A stretch of DNA of 64,000 bases from Magicicada septendecula (GCA_034769895.1 JAWRYS010000710.1:372001-436000), one strand, 5' to 3'. Numbered from the stretch's first letter, positions 11,878-23,285 are shown. The notes: generated from the sequence alone by a model not told the origin. Numbers and translations are program-made.

Positions 11878-12465
11878 AACAGCGTATAGAGAACACTTAA
11901 TAGTTTAGATTATGTATATACCTCAGAGAATGCAAAAAACACAACAGCGTATATAGAACACTTAATAGTTTAGATTATGTATATCAGATAGAGTGTACAA
12001 AAATCGTTGCACAGAAACCCACAGTTGTATGTCTCAACTCTTAGTTTGTTTATTTACAGTCATAGCAACATCTGTTTATATTATTTATAAACATCGATAC
12101 TGCGCCGTTTAGGCCGCAGGTTAAAGACCTATAAAGACCCTACGGTATCGTTAGAGCCGTTTCAAGGACATACATAGATTAGATTTATGTCTCAACTCTT
12201 AGTTTGTTTATTTACATTCATAACAACAGCTATTTATATTTATTTATAAACATCGATACTGGGATTGTATGTCTCAACTCTTAGTTTGTTTATTTACATT
12301 CATTGGAACAGCTATTTTATATTATTTATAAACATCGATAAGATCTATTCTTTATGAACAGAATTAAATTAACATTTTATATTATATTATGTTTATATTT
12401 TATATTATTTATAAACATCGATAAGATCTATTCTTTATGAACAGAATTAAAATTAACGTTTTAAT
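11845..12465. repeat. Subterminal tandem repeats of the H2 Helitron family
   Basis: A unit of about 78 bp, CCTCAGAGAATGCAAAAAAC to GATTATGTATAT, is duplicated at about 11855 and 11922. A second unit, starting TCTCAACTCTTAGTTTG and ending with ATTTATAAACATCGATA, recurs near 12034, 12187 and 12270 and partly at 12400. Both also occur at 20630-21000 in H2b, so they belong to the Helitron. Confidence 0.8.
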
Positions 12466-13320
12466 TTCAGACTAGTGGTCGCCCAGTGGTCGAAATTAGA
12501 CCGTAATTCATTAAATTTTAAGTTGAACGTTATTGAGGTTCTTTTGTCAAAGATAATTTTTTTGAATTTTGTTCTATTACGTCAGCTGCGAGCGTGTACA
12601 AATACATCATTAGCGTGTGTTGTTTGCCTTAATTCCCTGCAATACTTATGAAATTTAAAATTTAATGTTAGTAACAGTTGAAAAAAAACACAATTACAGC
12701 TTGTATTCGTATTTATTTTTTGATATAATTTATTGTCAGTTTTAATTTTTTCATGTTATTATTGAATCAAATAACGCTAATAAAAATGAGACTTGACATT
12801 CATAGAAGTATAAGATACATTGTTTTCAATTCCAGTGGATTACATTTCATTTTGATAAGGTACAAAATTCGAAAACAGTTCGAAGATTATCTGCTACAAA
12901 GCTTATATAATTTTTTAATTTTTTTTTCTATGCATAATTTTCGAGTTATTTTAAAAATATGAGAGATAGGAAAAATGAGGTTTAGCTTGGCTAAGCCATA
13001 TTAAAAAGCAATAACGCGTTTTTTGACATTTCCTTGGGTTTTTTTATTGCCATACTGACCAGGTTTCGCCAAGGCTACACAGTTATTTTGCCTGTCTTTT
13101 TCGAATTATATAAAATTTAAATAAAAATTAAATAAAAAATACGTGCCTCGTATTTTTTTATATATTTTTCATTAAATCAAAAAAACCGGGCGGTTAAAAA
13201 AAATAAATGATGTCCATTGAACTTAAAATAGTTTGAAAGTGAATTTAATGATTCAGAACTTCTGTGTAAACGATGTTTCTTGTAAAAACTCTTTCATCAT
13301 TTGCTAAATGCCCTTGGCCA

Positions 13321-13879
13321 TTATATTCGGAAATATAAAATCTCAGAACCATCAAATGATCGAACTCTACTTGCTGCGACGTACAATTGACCATGTGTAA
13401 AAACTGGCTGCCTCAATAAAATTCCAATTTTTTCGAATGTTTGTCCTTGAGACGTATTTATTGTAATCGCAAATGCAGGTATAATTGGAAATTGAGTTCT
13501 TTGAAAGTTAAATGGTAAAACAGTACCGGAATATGTTAAATTTATACGTGGAATCAAAATTCTGTTATTGCGTGCGGTTCCAGTTAAAACTTCGCAATCA
13601 ATAGCATTACGATGCATACACTTGATGCGGCATTCTTGTTCCATTGACTAATGCTTCCTTTGTATTTAAGTTTCTGATCAGTAAAACGATGCAATTAACT
13701 TTCAATACTAACTTATTTGGTGGCAAACCACTAATAGTCAAAGAATTCAAAAACTCTACTGGATAGTTATTGATTTCATTGTCATCATCACAAATTATTT
13801 TATCGTAGCTATGATATGGTTTTCTGTTCACCTGGTATTCGATTAAGTATATCAGTATTAATAAAAGTACAATCATCAT
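13321..13879 (-). pseudogene. Helitron H4 helicase, C-terminal part
   Basis: The minus strand shows YPVEFLNSLTISGLPPNKL and VLLIRNLNTKEALVNGTR (13879-13607). A frameshift at about 13640 follows, then AFAITINTSQGQTFEKIGI and GQLYVAASRVRS (13644-13321), the motif V and VI region of Pif1-like helicases. The sequence differs clearly from the H2 fragments at 11141 and 18881, so it belongs to a separate Helitron lineage. About 380 bp upstream (13880-14258) is more decayed. Confidence 0.88.
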
Positions 13880-14258
13880 TTTTAGGTGCTAAAATAACGG
13901 ACTTCAATATGTTATCTGAGAGTATGTTTTCGGAATATTTCCATACACCTCATTAATAATATTATTTTCATCTCCTATTAATTGCTGAGGTATTTCGATA
14001 ATATTTTCACCAAACTGAGGGAATTGTGGGGCTTCATCATTACCAATTTTTTCAAGAATTCGACAAATTCTATTTCACTGGTAAGGCTCTCATATTTTGA
14101 GTAAACGTTACTTACAAAAATAAACAAATTTATGCCAACTCATGACACAATTTTCAATTAAAGTTGCATGTGATCCATGTGGGACAACTGGTAAGATTTG
14201 CCGAAAATCACCGCACAGAAGTATCGTTTTCACTCCAAATGGTTTATGTTTGTCATTT

Positions 14259-14609
14259 TCATCGCATAGATCCTTGCAATAATCTATCTATGATTTTCAA
14301 CACTTGCAGTGGGCACATAGAAATTTCATCAATAATTATCAATGATGATGAATTTATGTAACGTCCATAGCTACTATTTGGGGCAATATTCGCTACAGAA
14401 TTTTCCAAAATGGGTATAGGCAATTTAAACACATTGTGTAAAGTTCTACCTCCAAATAATAGAGTTGAAGCTATGCCACTGAACGCTGTTGCAATGCAAC
14501 TAAGATTAAGCGAATTTAATTTGTGAATGATTGCTGTTTGTGTGAATGTTTTTCCACAACCTGCACGAGCGGTTAAACAAAAAACATTAGATCCAGTATC
14601 ATGGTGCAA
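14259..14609 (-). pseudogene. Helitron H4 helicase, Walker A/B part
   Basis: The minus strand carries LTARAGCGKTFTQTAII (Walker A), then IATAFSGIASTLLFGGRT (motif Ia) and SSLIIIDEISMCPLQVL (Walker B/DEIS). This is the N-terminal ATPase core of a Pif1/RecD-like helicase. It is fused downstream of the Rep domain in Helitrons, where it is thought to unwind the donor strand. It is separated by frameshifts from the 14614-15473 and 13321-13879 segments of the same ancestral gene. Confidence 0.9.
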
Positions 14610-14613
14610 AACT

Positions 14614-15473
14614 TCACCGAATCACACGATCAGTTAGATTACGCTGTTCAATATTTGCAGTTTCATAATACTCACAAAACAGAAACTCTTGTTCTAATGG
14701 ATCAATAGCATTTGCTTCGTCTGTTCTCTGCGAATACGTGGGAACTGGTAAACCAAGTTCTTGACATGAAAAATTATGAACATTCAAAATATCTTTAATT
14801 TCTAATAGAGCTGTGTTAAAGGATACTTCTTCGTTGTAATCTCTCAAAAAATCTTCACTAAGGAATACTTTAAATTCATTCCATAACGCCAATGCATTGG
14901 CTGGCAAATTTAATGCACAAATGTAACCAAATAAATTTCGCATTTGTTTTGGTGAATGTAATTCTTTTGCTTCATTTAAACATTCGCGCCATTCATTATC
15001 ATTTGAAGCAATGCCGCGAGCATGGCACGCTTCAACAAAAGAAGTGTGTATAATTCCATTGTATGTTCTAACATCCTCAAATGATTTTGGACCACAGACA
15101 TGTAATAAAAGCAATCGTAAATGGAAAAATTCGATGTCTTTTGGTGATACTACATATATGCGTGTAATGATTTTATCACCTCCACGCCTTCTCTTCTTCC
15201 ATTTTTTTCGGGAATCTTCCCACACATAATGCAAAGGAATTTCAATATACTTATATTCATGCACTGATGGATCTGATCGATTCAATTAAAAAAATTCTAA
15301 TAATTTTGTTTGTCTTGCATTTTCAATTGCTTGATGTTCTTGCCCTTCTTGAAAGTAAACATTCTGTCTACGCGGTAAATGAATGTCAAGTCTAACGATG
15401 ACATGTGATTGAAAATACATTGGTAATTCATAGATGCGCCATACAGCTTCAGTTGATCTGACATAACGGCCAT
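14614..15473 (-). pseudogene. Helitron H4, linker between Rep and helicase
   Basis: The minus strand from 15473 shows TEAVWRIYELPMYFQSH and LDIHLPRRQNVYF, a stop near 15286, then an open frame to 14614. That frame contains IPLHYVWEDSRKKWKKRR and EFFHLRLLLLHVCGPKSF. These blocks sit between Rep and helicase in all animal Helitron proteins. The downstream EYYETANIEQRNLTDRV leads towards the Walker A segment. The function of the linker is not defined. Confidence 0.85.
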
Positions 15474-16034
15474 TTAAAAAATTTTAACTTCATCAATTTG
15501 TATTTCTTGACCTGGTTCATTTCTCTCTGAACCTAATTCAACAGATGCACTGTCATAGCCTTTATACACATATTTATAAATGTATTTAATACTTTTAACT
15601 GTAGTGCATACTTCAACATTTATATGGCAATTAAATTTGGCAAGTAAATATGGATTGTATGGTACAACATAACGATTGTCGAGGCAACTACCGCGAACTT
15701 CAGCATTAATACCATTATCACGCCTTCTGTATAATGGATATCCATTTAATGATTCACATGTAAATTCATTAAATCGTTTTGCATAATCTTTTGTGCATTT
15801 TCCATCTCTCATACATACATTTGGATTAAGTACACCGCATGGACCATGCATCATGTGTTTTACAACATATTCATGTAATATAGGATGTGTTTGAATGTTA
15901 GGAATCTCCGCAGATACAACTTTATCAATATCGGTAGCGTTAACAATTTTATCTTGCTCATTTAAAGAGAGTAAAATGTGAGCATGAGGCAATCCTCTCT
16001 TTGTGAAACTCAATTGTATAAATGAGTGCTTCAA
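15474..16034 (-). pseudogene. Helitron H4 Rep domain, HUH and tyrosine motifs
   Basis: The minus strand shows FTKRGLPHAHILL (the HUH motif that binds the catalytic metal). It then shows a Cys-rich segment (GPCGVLNPNVCMRDGKC) and IKYIYKYVYKGYD, the two-tyrosine catalytic motif of Helitron rolling-circle nucleases. In an intact enzyme these tyrosines cut and join single strands. Upstream of FTKRG the reading frame shifts twice relative to 16037-16723, so the domain is broken. Confidence 0.92.
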
Positions 16035-16036
16035 CT

Positions 16037-16723
16037 TTACCGAAGATTTTTTAGTGTAAGGCCCTCAATTAATGCTTTCAGTTTGGACTTGAATACACGC
16101 ACAACAATATCAGGTCGAAAATTAGCTGACTCACCTACACCAATATTGCTAACTATTTCAGGCCAACTTCGATTGCAAGTCATTGTAATAAACAAAGAAG
16201 GCTTTCCGAAATGTTGTACAATTGACATTGCATCTAAATAATTCTGATACATATTTCTTGGAGATCCATTGAATGAAGATGGTAAAATTACTCTACGGCC
16301 AATATTATTGGCATTGGGGTTCAATTCTAAATAATCTGTTAAATTGTTGTAAACTTCAGATCTAAGACTTGTTTGATTTTGTCGAATGAAATGTAACCTT
16401 GTGCCCTCTATTCTCACATACATATCAACTATCCACTGCAGAAATAATTTTTGTGAATGGTGCAACATGCTAAAATCTTCTCTAATTCCAAGTCGATAGG
16501 CTGCATACTGAAGCATGGTTAATTTATTTCTGGGCGCTCTTGAATTAGATGTAGTTGGTACATTATGAGAAATATTGATATGCCACCCAGTATCACCATT
16601 TGGAAAAAGTAATGGATACGCTAAAGGGTCCAATGATGAATCCAAAACAGAGATATTTTTAATGGTACCATTAACTTTTGAAAACGAAACCATATTTCGT
16701 TCAAAGGGTGGCTCCACCATCAA
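16037..16723 (-). pseudogene. Helitron H4, Helitron-like N-terminal/Rep segment
   Basis: Landmarks on the minus strand are YPLLFPNGDTGWH, KLTMLQYAAYRLGIRED, a QKLFLQWIVDMYVRIE block, RRVILPSSFNGSPRNMYQ and FGKPSLFITMTCN (Rep motif 2). They are in the order of the Helitron_like_N family. It is joined by frameshift to the upstream zinc-finger frame (near 16705) and to the downstream HUH segment (near 16020). Confidence 0.92.
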
Positions 16724-17669
16724 CTGTACTAAATATTACTGCTACATCAGTTTGAACTGCATCATTATAACGGCGTAGATCTAAATCACGATTTACTTTA
16801 ATGAGCATACAAATTTCTTTATTTTGATTTTCAACTCTCTGACAATGATCTTTCATTGCAATGAATGACCGAACGAAAGGATTAATGCATTCCAATTCAA
16901 GAGAGATTTCGCGCATTATATTGTTATTGCATGTTTGATTATAGTGTTCACGTAATCTATAATTGACAGCAGTGTCAACATCATAAAAATATAATTGCGC
17001 ATAACATGGTGAGCGACCATATCCAGCAGTCATTGGACCTGATCTGTGATAAAAAACATCATGTATTTTAAAATGATACACTCCACGCGTAACTGTATCC
17101 GAAATTTTAGCTTCTGAGCTAACCATAGCAAATGAATTGTATTTACGAATGTTTTCAAAATAATTTTTTGACTTTCTTTTTATTGAAGGTTCATTTGAAG
17201 TAAGTCTATCATACAATGATTTAAAGTATTCATTTTGACTTAAGGCCGGTAATATTGCTTTACCCTTATGACAACATGAAGTGAGTGCAGTCCTTTCACC
17301 TAAAGTGACCTCAGATTCGAAATGTTTTGCATTGCAAAACCTGCATTGTAAATGCATTAATCCACAATCAAAAGTATTAAAATTTCTTGGAACGACATTC
17401 AGTGCGCATTTAAATGTATCCCTCAAAATAATTTCATCATTTTGTATACTATTTACACTATTTAAATTTGCATTTGGTCTATTATCATTTTGACTTTCAT
17501 GCAAATATATATTCCTTCTTCTTTGTCTCTCACTCCGACCCGCCAATGTTATACTATTTACACTATTTAAATCTGCATTTGGTCTATTATCATTTTGACT
17601 TTCACGCGAATATATATTCCTTCTTCTTTGTCTCTCACTCCGACCCGTCAGTGTTCTATGCCGAGGCAT
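16701..17669 (-). pseudogene. Helitron H4 N-terminal zinc-finger region
   Basis: I take the start as MPRHRTLTGRSERQRRR (Met codon 17669-17667), like other Helitron proteins, rather than a Met 14 codons upstream. An Arg-rich N terminus is followed by CRFCNAKHF...CCHKGK (zinc finger), LPALSQNEYFKSLYDR and NIRKYNSFAMVSS. Next come VYHFKIHDVFYHRSGP and YAQLYFYD, then LREHYNQTCN. The frame runs into a stop at 16701, where the family continues with a PPFERN-type motif found in another frame. A 35-residue in-frame tandem duplication (DNA 17445-17654) lies in the N terminus. Confidence 0.88.
17445..17654. repeat. 105-bp in-frame tandem duplication in H4 N terminus
   Basis: Two nearly identical 105-bp copies start TATACTATTTACAC at 17445 and 17550. 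The length is a multiple of three, so the frame is kept. Confidence 0.93.
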
Positions 17670-18880
17670 AATGGAAGTAGGTGCGAATATCTGAATGTAA
17701 AAAAAAAACATGTAATGAAATTACTGAAACTAAGATTAGACAGGGTTTAATTTAAAAATAATAAAATGTACTCACTTTTTTGAAACCACCAATAATAATT
17801 AGGCGAGAGTAAGTCAATTCAAATTGCTGCTACAAAATTTTCCTTTTGCAACAGGTGTATATTAAGCAAGCTGTATTTCACTTTCAACTGCACATTAATA
17901 TATAAAACACAGATATCTAATATACAAAATATAAAATAAACGCTTTTTTGCCTTGACATACACTCCACAGACTATTGAAAAAGGAACATTTGAAATCACA
18001 CAAAATTCACAGCTCATTCAGTCAATCTGTCAGTAATTATTTGGTGGCAACATTTTAAAATTCTTTGGCGACAATCTCTACTCTGTGCGACTGTTTGACC
18101 ACAGACTATTATGTGTTTGACATTGGCAGTATGAACATAAACAAACGACAGACTATTATGTGTTTGACATTGGCAATATGAACGTACACTAAAACGAAAA
18201 AATTATAATTTTATTGCCTGGCAACAAAATTATTTTATTTTTAACAATTACCATTGTTTGAAAAAGTTTAAATGAATTTTCAAGTGCAAATGAATGTTTT
18301 ATTTTATTTTATTTAATGTATTTGTAACACATATATAAATTTTAGCTTTCTGCACTCCTTCTCCATATAAACTTTAACTATGCCAAATCTCACACTCCTC
18401 CGTGTGCGCAATATGCTTAAAAAGGGGTACAAAGTTTTCTCTTCACGTATTAATATATAGATAAAAAATATTTGTTGCTGGGTGACAGTGTTATAACAAT
18501 AGCAATTGTTGTGTGAATATTTAAACCTACATGAATTAAAATGTATACTTAAAAGACCCTACGGTTTAGGCCTTAGGCGATTTTTGTGGAAAATGAGACC
18601 TAGCCGAATCGATTTTTAGTGTCAAAATACGCTTAAGTACCAAATTTCGAGAAAATTGTTAGAGCCGTTTCTGAGAAAATAAGGACATACATACAAAGAT
18701 TGCTCGCTTAATAATATAAATATCAGGGTGACTAAGCTTTGCTCGGTTTTCACATTTATTTATAAATATACAGATTAAAAAAACATTATTTATTATTAAT
18801 TATTTATTTATTTTTATTAATTATTTATTTTTTGATATTTATTTTTATATATAAACATATCGATACTATGCCGTTTGCGT

Positions 18881-19316
18881 TTATCGACGGTTTCTGTTAT
18901 TGGAATCACAATTATTTAATACTTCTTTCCATACAATGATTCTTGTATGGCAAGGATTTTCTGGTGGTAAAAGAACTTTTAAGCCACTTCGCCTTTTGAC
19001 TCTGGAAAATGCTACATACAACATGGCGTGCATAAACACAGGAATTGATAAGTCAATTCCCACCACTTCAAATGTCTGACCTTGAGCCTTGTGAATAGTA
19101 ATAGCAAAAGCTGCTCTGACGGGAAATTGATGCCTTTGCATAGTGCACCCAAGCTGACTTTTGCTGGAATCTATTGTAATCCTTGGAATATGAACTTCTC
19201 GGCCTGAATATTCACCCGTGATAATCTTGACTTTAATAATGTTATTACATAATTCAGTCACGACCAATCTCGTTCCATTGCACAGCCCTTCAGAGACGTC
19301 CAAGTTTCGTAAAAGC
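18881..19316 (-). pseudogene. Helitron helicase C-terminal fragment (in H2b)
   Basis: The minus strand matches the H2a fragment at 11141-11602 almost base for base from LLRNLDVSEGLCNGTR to the C terminus. It includes AFAITIHKAQGQTFE and LYVAFSRVKR. It also keeps a short SGLKVLLPPEN segment lost by a 25-bp-scale deletion in H2a. It starts abruptly at about 19316, where unrelated sequence begins, so it is an internal-deletion product. Confidence 0.9.
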
Positions 19317-20575
19317 TGTGACAGTACAAAAAGTCTGATATAAAAAGTATGGTATGCAAGGTAGTAAATTATGGTATTTCGATGTTTTTAAAGTCATTTC
19401 TATGGGTAATACAATTTCCCTTGGTTTTTGCCTACAACGACGCAGTTCCAAGACAACAAAATAATTTCAAGGACAGCAGTGTACGTGCAGATAAAAAGAC
19501 TTATAATGGTTACAACCGCCAGTAACGGCGCTACATGCTCCCGTTTCATTGGCCAACAACGCCAAACGTCATTAAAACAACAATGACGTGATTAGAATAC
19601 ATAACTAACAAGGCGATTATATAACAAGAGACAAAGAACGATGACGTTTACTCACACACACATACGTAAAATTTGCATAATTTTCGTCCCAGTCTGCAGA
19701 AGTTCATCATGGCGACAACACGCTAACAATTGTGCTGGCTTGAAAACTGTCAGTTTAAGTGCTTTTAAGAGTTAACAATGTAATCAAAATGTGAACCAGT
19801 GTTAGCTACATTCCAAATTTATACAGTGTGCAGTAGTATTTGTCAAAAGTATTATTAGAATCAGTGCATTCAAAAAAGATGTAACCACTCCGTTCCTGGA
19901 ATCAACATGCGAACTGCTACCAGAACTTCTAGTCTACTTACAAGGGAAGTGGCAACCCAAATTTTTATTTAAAGAGCTCTTTCAGTAAAAGATTGCAATT
20001 ATTATGTGTACACACTCAAAAGTAAATTGAAAATTGTTTGTATGGATGAGAGAGAGAGATAGCGGTGCGTGAACGTTAATGTCGACTTCTAAATGGGGGT
20101 TGGTTTGCGTTAGTGATAAGAAAACAGCATACAGGTCAATTAATCATGAAACTACTACATATTCGTAAATAAAGTTTGATAAATTAATATTTTGATAGCA
20201 CATAAAGAAGTTTTGTAAACAAGAGTCAGTATGAGTAATGGCCGCCATGTTTAAATGTTATACTGTGTACATGCTTAACGGAATTATAAAATAAATTAAG
20301 ATCAATGGTAACTGCTACAAATAAACGTGTTCTCATTTCTATGACCATCTCTGTCAGCAATCTCGCTGAGTTGAATCCTTGGACCCTAGGTAATAATAAA
20401 AATAATAACAAGACTGAAACAACCAGATTGGCAAGGTATAGTAAGTACCATAATTATGGGGTGCGTGACATACGTGTCTGATAGAGATAATGTAAACAAA
20501 CCCAAATATAGGTTATTGTTTGTTTCCGCATACAGATACATTTATATTTATTTATATAAAGTGTGTAAAATGCAC
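19317..20575. other. Non-Helitron segment inside H2b, promoter-like in part
   Basis: This block interrupts what is otherwise H2 Helitron sequence and has no copy in H2a. Around 19545-19625 it contains ATTGG (reverse CCAAT), AACGTCATT and TGACGTGA (CRE-like), and TTATATAA. About 80-120 bp further lie initiator-like CCAGTC and an ATGGCGACAACACGC followed by a stop. The grouping resembles an animal promoter with first exon, which Helitrons are known to capture. The match is to motifs only, and no gene was recognised. Confidence 0.35.
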
Positions 20576-20589
20576 AAAGCATTATTTAC

Positions 20590-21020
20590 AACAACATATA
20601 GAGAACACTTAATAGTGTAGATTATGTATATACCTCAGAGAATGCAAAAAACACAACAGCGTATAGAGAACAATTAATAGTTTAGATTATGTATATCAGA
20701 TAGATTGTACAAAAATCGTTGTGCAGAAACCCACAATTGTATGTCTCAACTCTTAGTTTGTTTATTTACAGTCATAGCAACATCTGTTTATATTATTTAT
20801 AAACATCGATACTGCGCCGTTTAGGCTGCAGGTTAAAGACCTATAAAGACCCTACGGTATCGTTAGAGCCGTTTCCGAGAAAAAAAGGACATACATAGAT
20901 TAGATTGTATGTCTCAACTCTTAGTTTGTTTATTTACATTCATTGCAACAGCTATTTTATATTATTTATAAACATCGATAAGATCTACTCTTTATGAACA
21001 GAATTAAAATTAACGTTTTA
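20590..21020. repeat. Subterminal repeats of H2 family (H2b copy)
   Basis: Colinear with 11845-12465 but with fewer unit copies (TCTCAACTCTTAGTTTG at about 20748 and 20908). Confidence 0.8.
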
Positions 21021-21288
21021 ATTTCAAATAAAAAATATTTGTTGCTGGGTGACAGAGTTATAACAATAGCAATTGTTGTGTGAATATTTAAACCTACATG
21101 AATTAAAATGTATACTTAAAAGACCCTACGGTTTAGGCCTTAGGCGATTTTTGCGGAAAATGAGACCTAGCCCAATCGATTTTTAGTGTCCAAATACGCT
21201 TAAGTACCAAATTTCGAGAAAATCGTTAGAGCCGTTTCCGAGAAAAAAAGGATATACATACAAAGATTGCTCGCTTAATAGTATAAGA

Positions 21289-23285
21289 TAAGAGAAAATA
21301 TTGGTATGAAGAACCATACGTGACTTCCATGTTCTAAGATTTATATTTAAAATCATTTGGTAATGCCTTTATGCGTACCAGCAGTTATTTCGATAATGCG
21401 ATTTTTGGGCTTCGATATGTAGTGAATATCGCACATAATTTTATGTAGTGAAAGAATTATACAAATTTTAATTTTGTATGTTGCAAAATAGTTGGCTGGT
21501 GATTGCAATTGATTTCGTTTGTCATTTTTTAATGGAAAATGACTGTAGTAGTAATTTATCACCGGGTCGTGGCTGTGACACCAAAAATATGTTAGGTTAA
21601 CATGAAAACTGAAATTATACATGTGTAATGTAAAACTATTTTTTTTCTAAAACCACGAAAAATCCAATTTGAAGTAAGGCGGGAGTGGCCCAGGGTCAAC
21701 CCATTGCCTATTATTATAGGCCTACATGTCACTTTTTTGTGGCAGAACTCGTTATTTTGGTAAAATTCGTTTTCCGACAAGTACTCGTTTTGTGACTAAC
21801 AAAAAACAAACATCCATTATATAAAATTTGTAGAGCATATGTTGTCATTCCTTAATACAGTGCTTTTGTTTTTTCATTAACCATAAATATTTGTATTTAC
21901 ATTTTGTATTTGCAGTTGTTTTTCCAATTTGTAAACTTAAAAACGTTAGGTTCTTTATTTTAAGTGTTACTCTGTTATACGCATTGTATTACACGTTTAA
22001 TGTTATGTTTTCTCAACCACAGCTTTTATTTATTTTAGCAGTAAACTAAAAACCCAAAACCGTTATTACCTAACTACCAAATGAAAACAACACGTATTTT
22101 TGCTTTACATTAAGAAATAGGGCAATTTACAATTAGCACACTTCTTCTTTTCCACACCGTAATATATAGATACAATCGCATATTAAAAACATCGTAATGT
22201 ATTGCGGGTACTCATACAGTTCCAATCATTTACTTGAATTCGGTTCGATAATTCCTCAAAAAATATAGAATTTTATGAAAGTGAAATAAAATGTTTCCAT
22301 AGAAACTACTTCTTTGTTGTCAATAACGTAGTACACATATAAACTTATAAAAAATTATCTCCTCCCTCATCAACTACCATTTTTAATTTATAGAAAATTA
22401 CCCCCTTCCCCTTCAACTACCCTTTTCATTTATAGATATTTCATCTACCTTTCTACAGTGGATTATTATGACCTTATTTTAAGGATACTTTATTTATCAA
22501 AATTAAGCACTTTACTCTTGTTAAAACGTAAAATGTTGCAGGTAAACTACCCCTTCCCGTTAACCGATCTTCACCAAAATCAATAGGCCTCGAGTCCTCT
22601 ACAATTCAGAACTGTATGCAAAAAGTTATTTTATTCTGTTTGAATTTGCGACAGTTATCGTTTGCCATAGAAAAATTCTACACACAGACAGACACACACA
22701 CAGACACTGCGAAAAATGACTTTTTCATGTTTTGAGGGTAGTACAATCACACTCTGCCATTATTTCGAACACGATTTTTTTCGCCATGACCGTACTTCCA
22801 TTTCTTTATGAAACATGGAAGTAAAATTTACCTCCTCCATCATCAACTACCATTTTAATTTATAAAAAAAAATAACCCCTTCACCATTCAACTACCATTT
22901 TCATTTATAGATATTTCATCTACCTTTCTACAGTGGATTATTATGACCTTCTTTTCAGGATACTTTATTTATCAAAATTAAGCACTTTACTCTTGTTAAA
23001 ACGTAAAACGTTGCAGGTAAACTACCCCTTTCCCTTAACCAATCTTCACAAAAAACAATAGGCCTTGAGTCCTCTACAATTCACGGCTGTATGCAAAAAA
23101 TTATTTGATTCTGTTTGAATTTGCGGCTGTTATCGTTTGCCATAGAAAAAATTCTACACACAGACACTTTTAGAAAAATGACTTTTCATGTTTTGATGGT
23201 AGTACAATCAGAATCTGCCGTTATCTCGAACACGATTTTTTTCGGCATGACCATACTTCCATTTCCTTATGGAACACAGAAGTAA
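21289..23285. repeat. Dispersed repeat family R, right part of copy A and tail duplication
   Basis: It resumes with GGTATGAAGAACCATACGTG and ACTTCCATGTTC, is interrupted by a short inverted-terminus element (21359-22223), and then continues. The 3' tail of the family appears twice in direct orientation (about 22330-22810 and 22830-23285). That tail has a TTTCATCTACCTTTCTACAG segment, one 160-bp monomer, a CACACAGACA stretch and an end with CCATACTTCCATTTC then GGAACATGGAAGT or similar. The end is an inverted version of the ACTTCCATGTT start. Confidence 0.7.
21359..22223. mobile_element. Short non-autonomous DNA transposon, 865 bp, 8-bp target duplication
   Basis: It is flanked by perfect AATCATTT copies (21351-21358 and 22224-22231). 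The ends GGTAATGCCTTTATGCGTACC and, inverted, GGAACTGTATGAGTACC form imperfect terminal inverted repeats of about 25 bp. The uninterrupted repeat R at about 8240 and 25165 confirms the junction. No transposase frame is present. An 8-bp duplication and GG ends fit Merlin-type or another 8-bp-TSD superfamily. Confidence 0.75.

Larger units (their letters stand above)
12472..18461 (-). mobile_element. Helitron H4, 5990 bp, nearly full-length Rep-helicase element nested in H2a
   Basis: The minus-strand 5' end is TCTATATATTAATACGTG (complement ending at 18461). The 3' end is CTAG (12475-12472) followed by T. The insertion lies between A12471 and T18462. Joining the flanks gives TTTTAATTTCAGATAAAAAATATTTG in two halves, which matches the uninterrupted sister sequence near 21010-21035 except for one base. 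It encodes zinc finger, Rep and Pif1-type helicase in the usual order on the minus strand, in several frames. Confidence 0.9.
9012..18720 (-). mobile_element. Helitron H2a (minus strand), host of two nested Helitrons
   Basis: Read on the minus strand, the 3' end is a short GAGCAAAGCTC hairpin followed about 11 nt later by CTGA (complement of 9012-9015), fitting the CTRR rule with T as next base. The 5' end (about 18720) matches the intact sister copy ending at 21288, with terminal TC mutated to TT. Removing H1 and H4 leaves about 1.75 kb, a non-autonomous element that keeps a helicase C-terminal fragment (11141-11877). Ends were fixed by comparison with sister copy 18723-21288. Confidence 0.85.
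18723..21288 (-). mobile_element. Helitron H2b (minus strand), 2566 bp, intact ends
   Basis: The minus-strand 5' end is TCTTATACTATTAAGCGAGC (complement of 21288 downward), preceded by A. The 3' end is CCGAGCAAAGCTTAG, then TCACCCTGA (ending at 18723), followed by T. It keeps a helicase C-terminal fragment, a 1.25-kb segment not found in H2a, and the family's 5' subterminal repeats. It lies 2 bp (TA, 18721-18722) from the 5' end of H2a in the same orientation. Confidence 0.9.

Noticed and set aside
18461-18720. RTE-type LINE 3' tail (GAGCCGTTT...ATACAAAGATTG)
   Set aside because: The segment is part of the Helitron 5' end: it is found at the same place in H2a and H2b and terminates in the TC end. 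No LINE coding sequence adjoins it.
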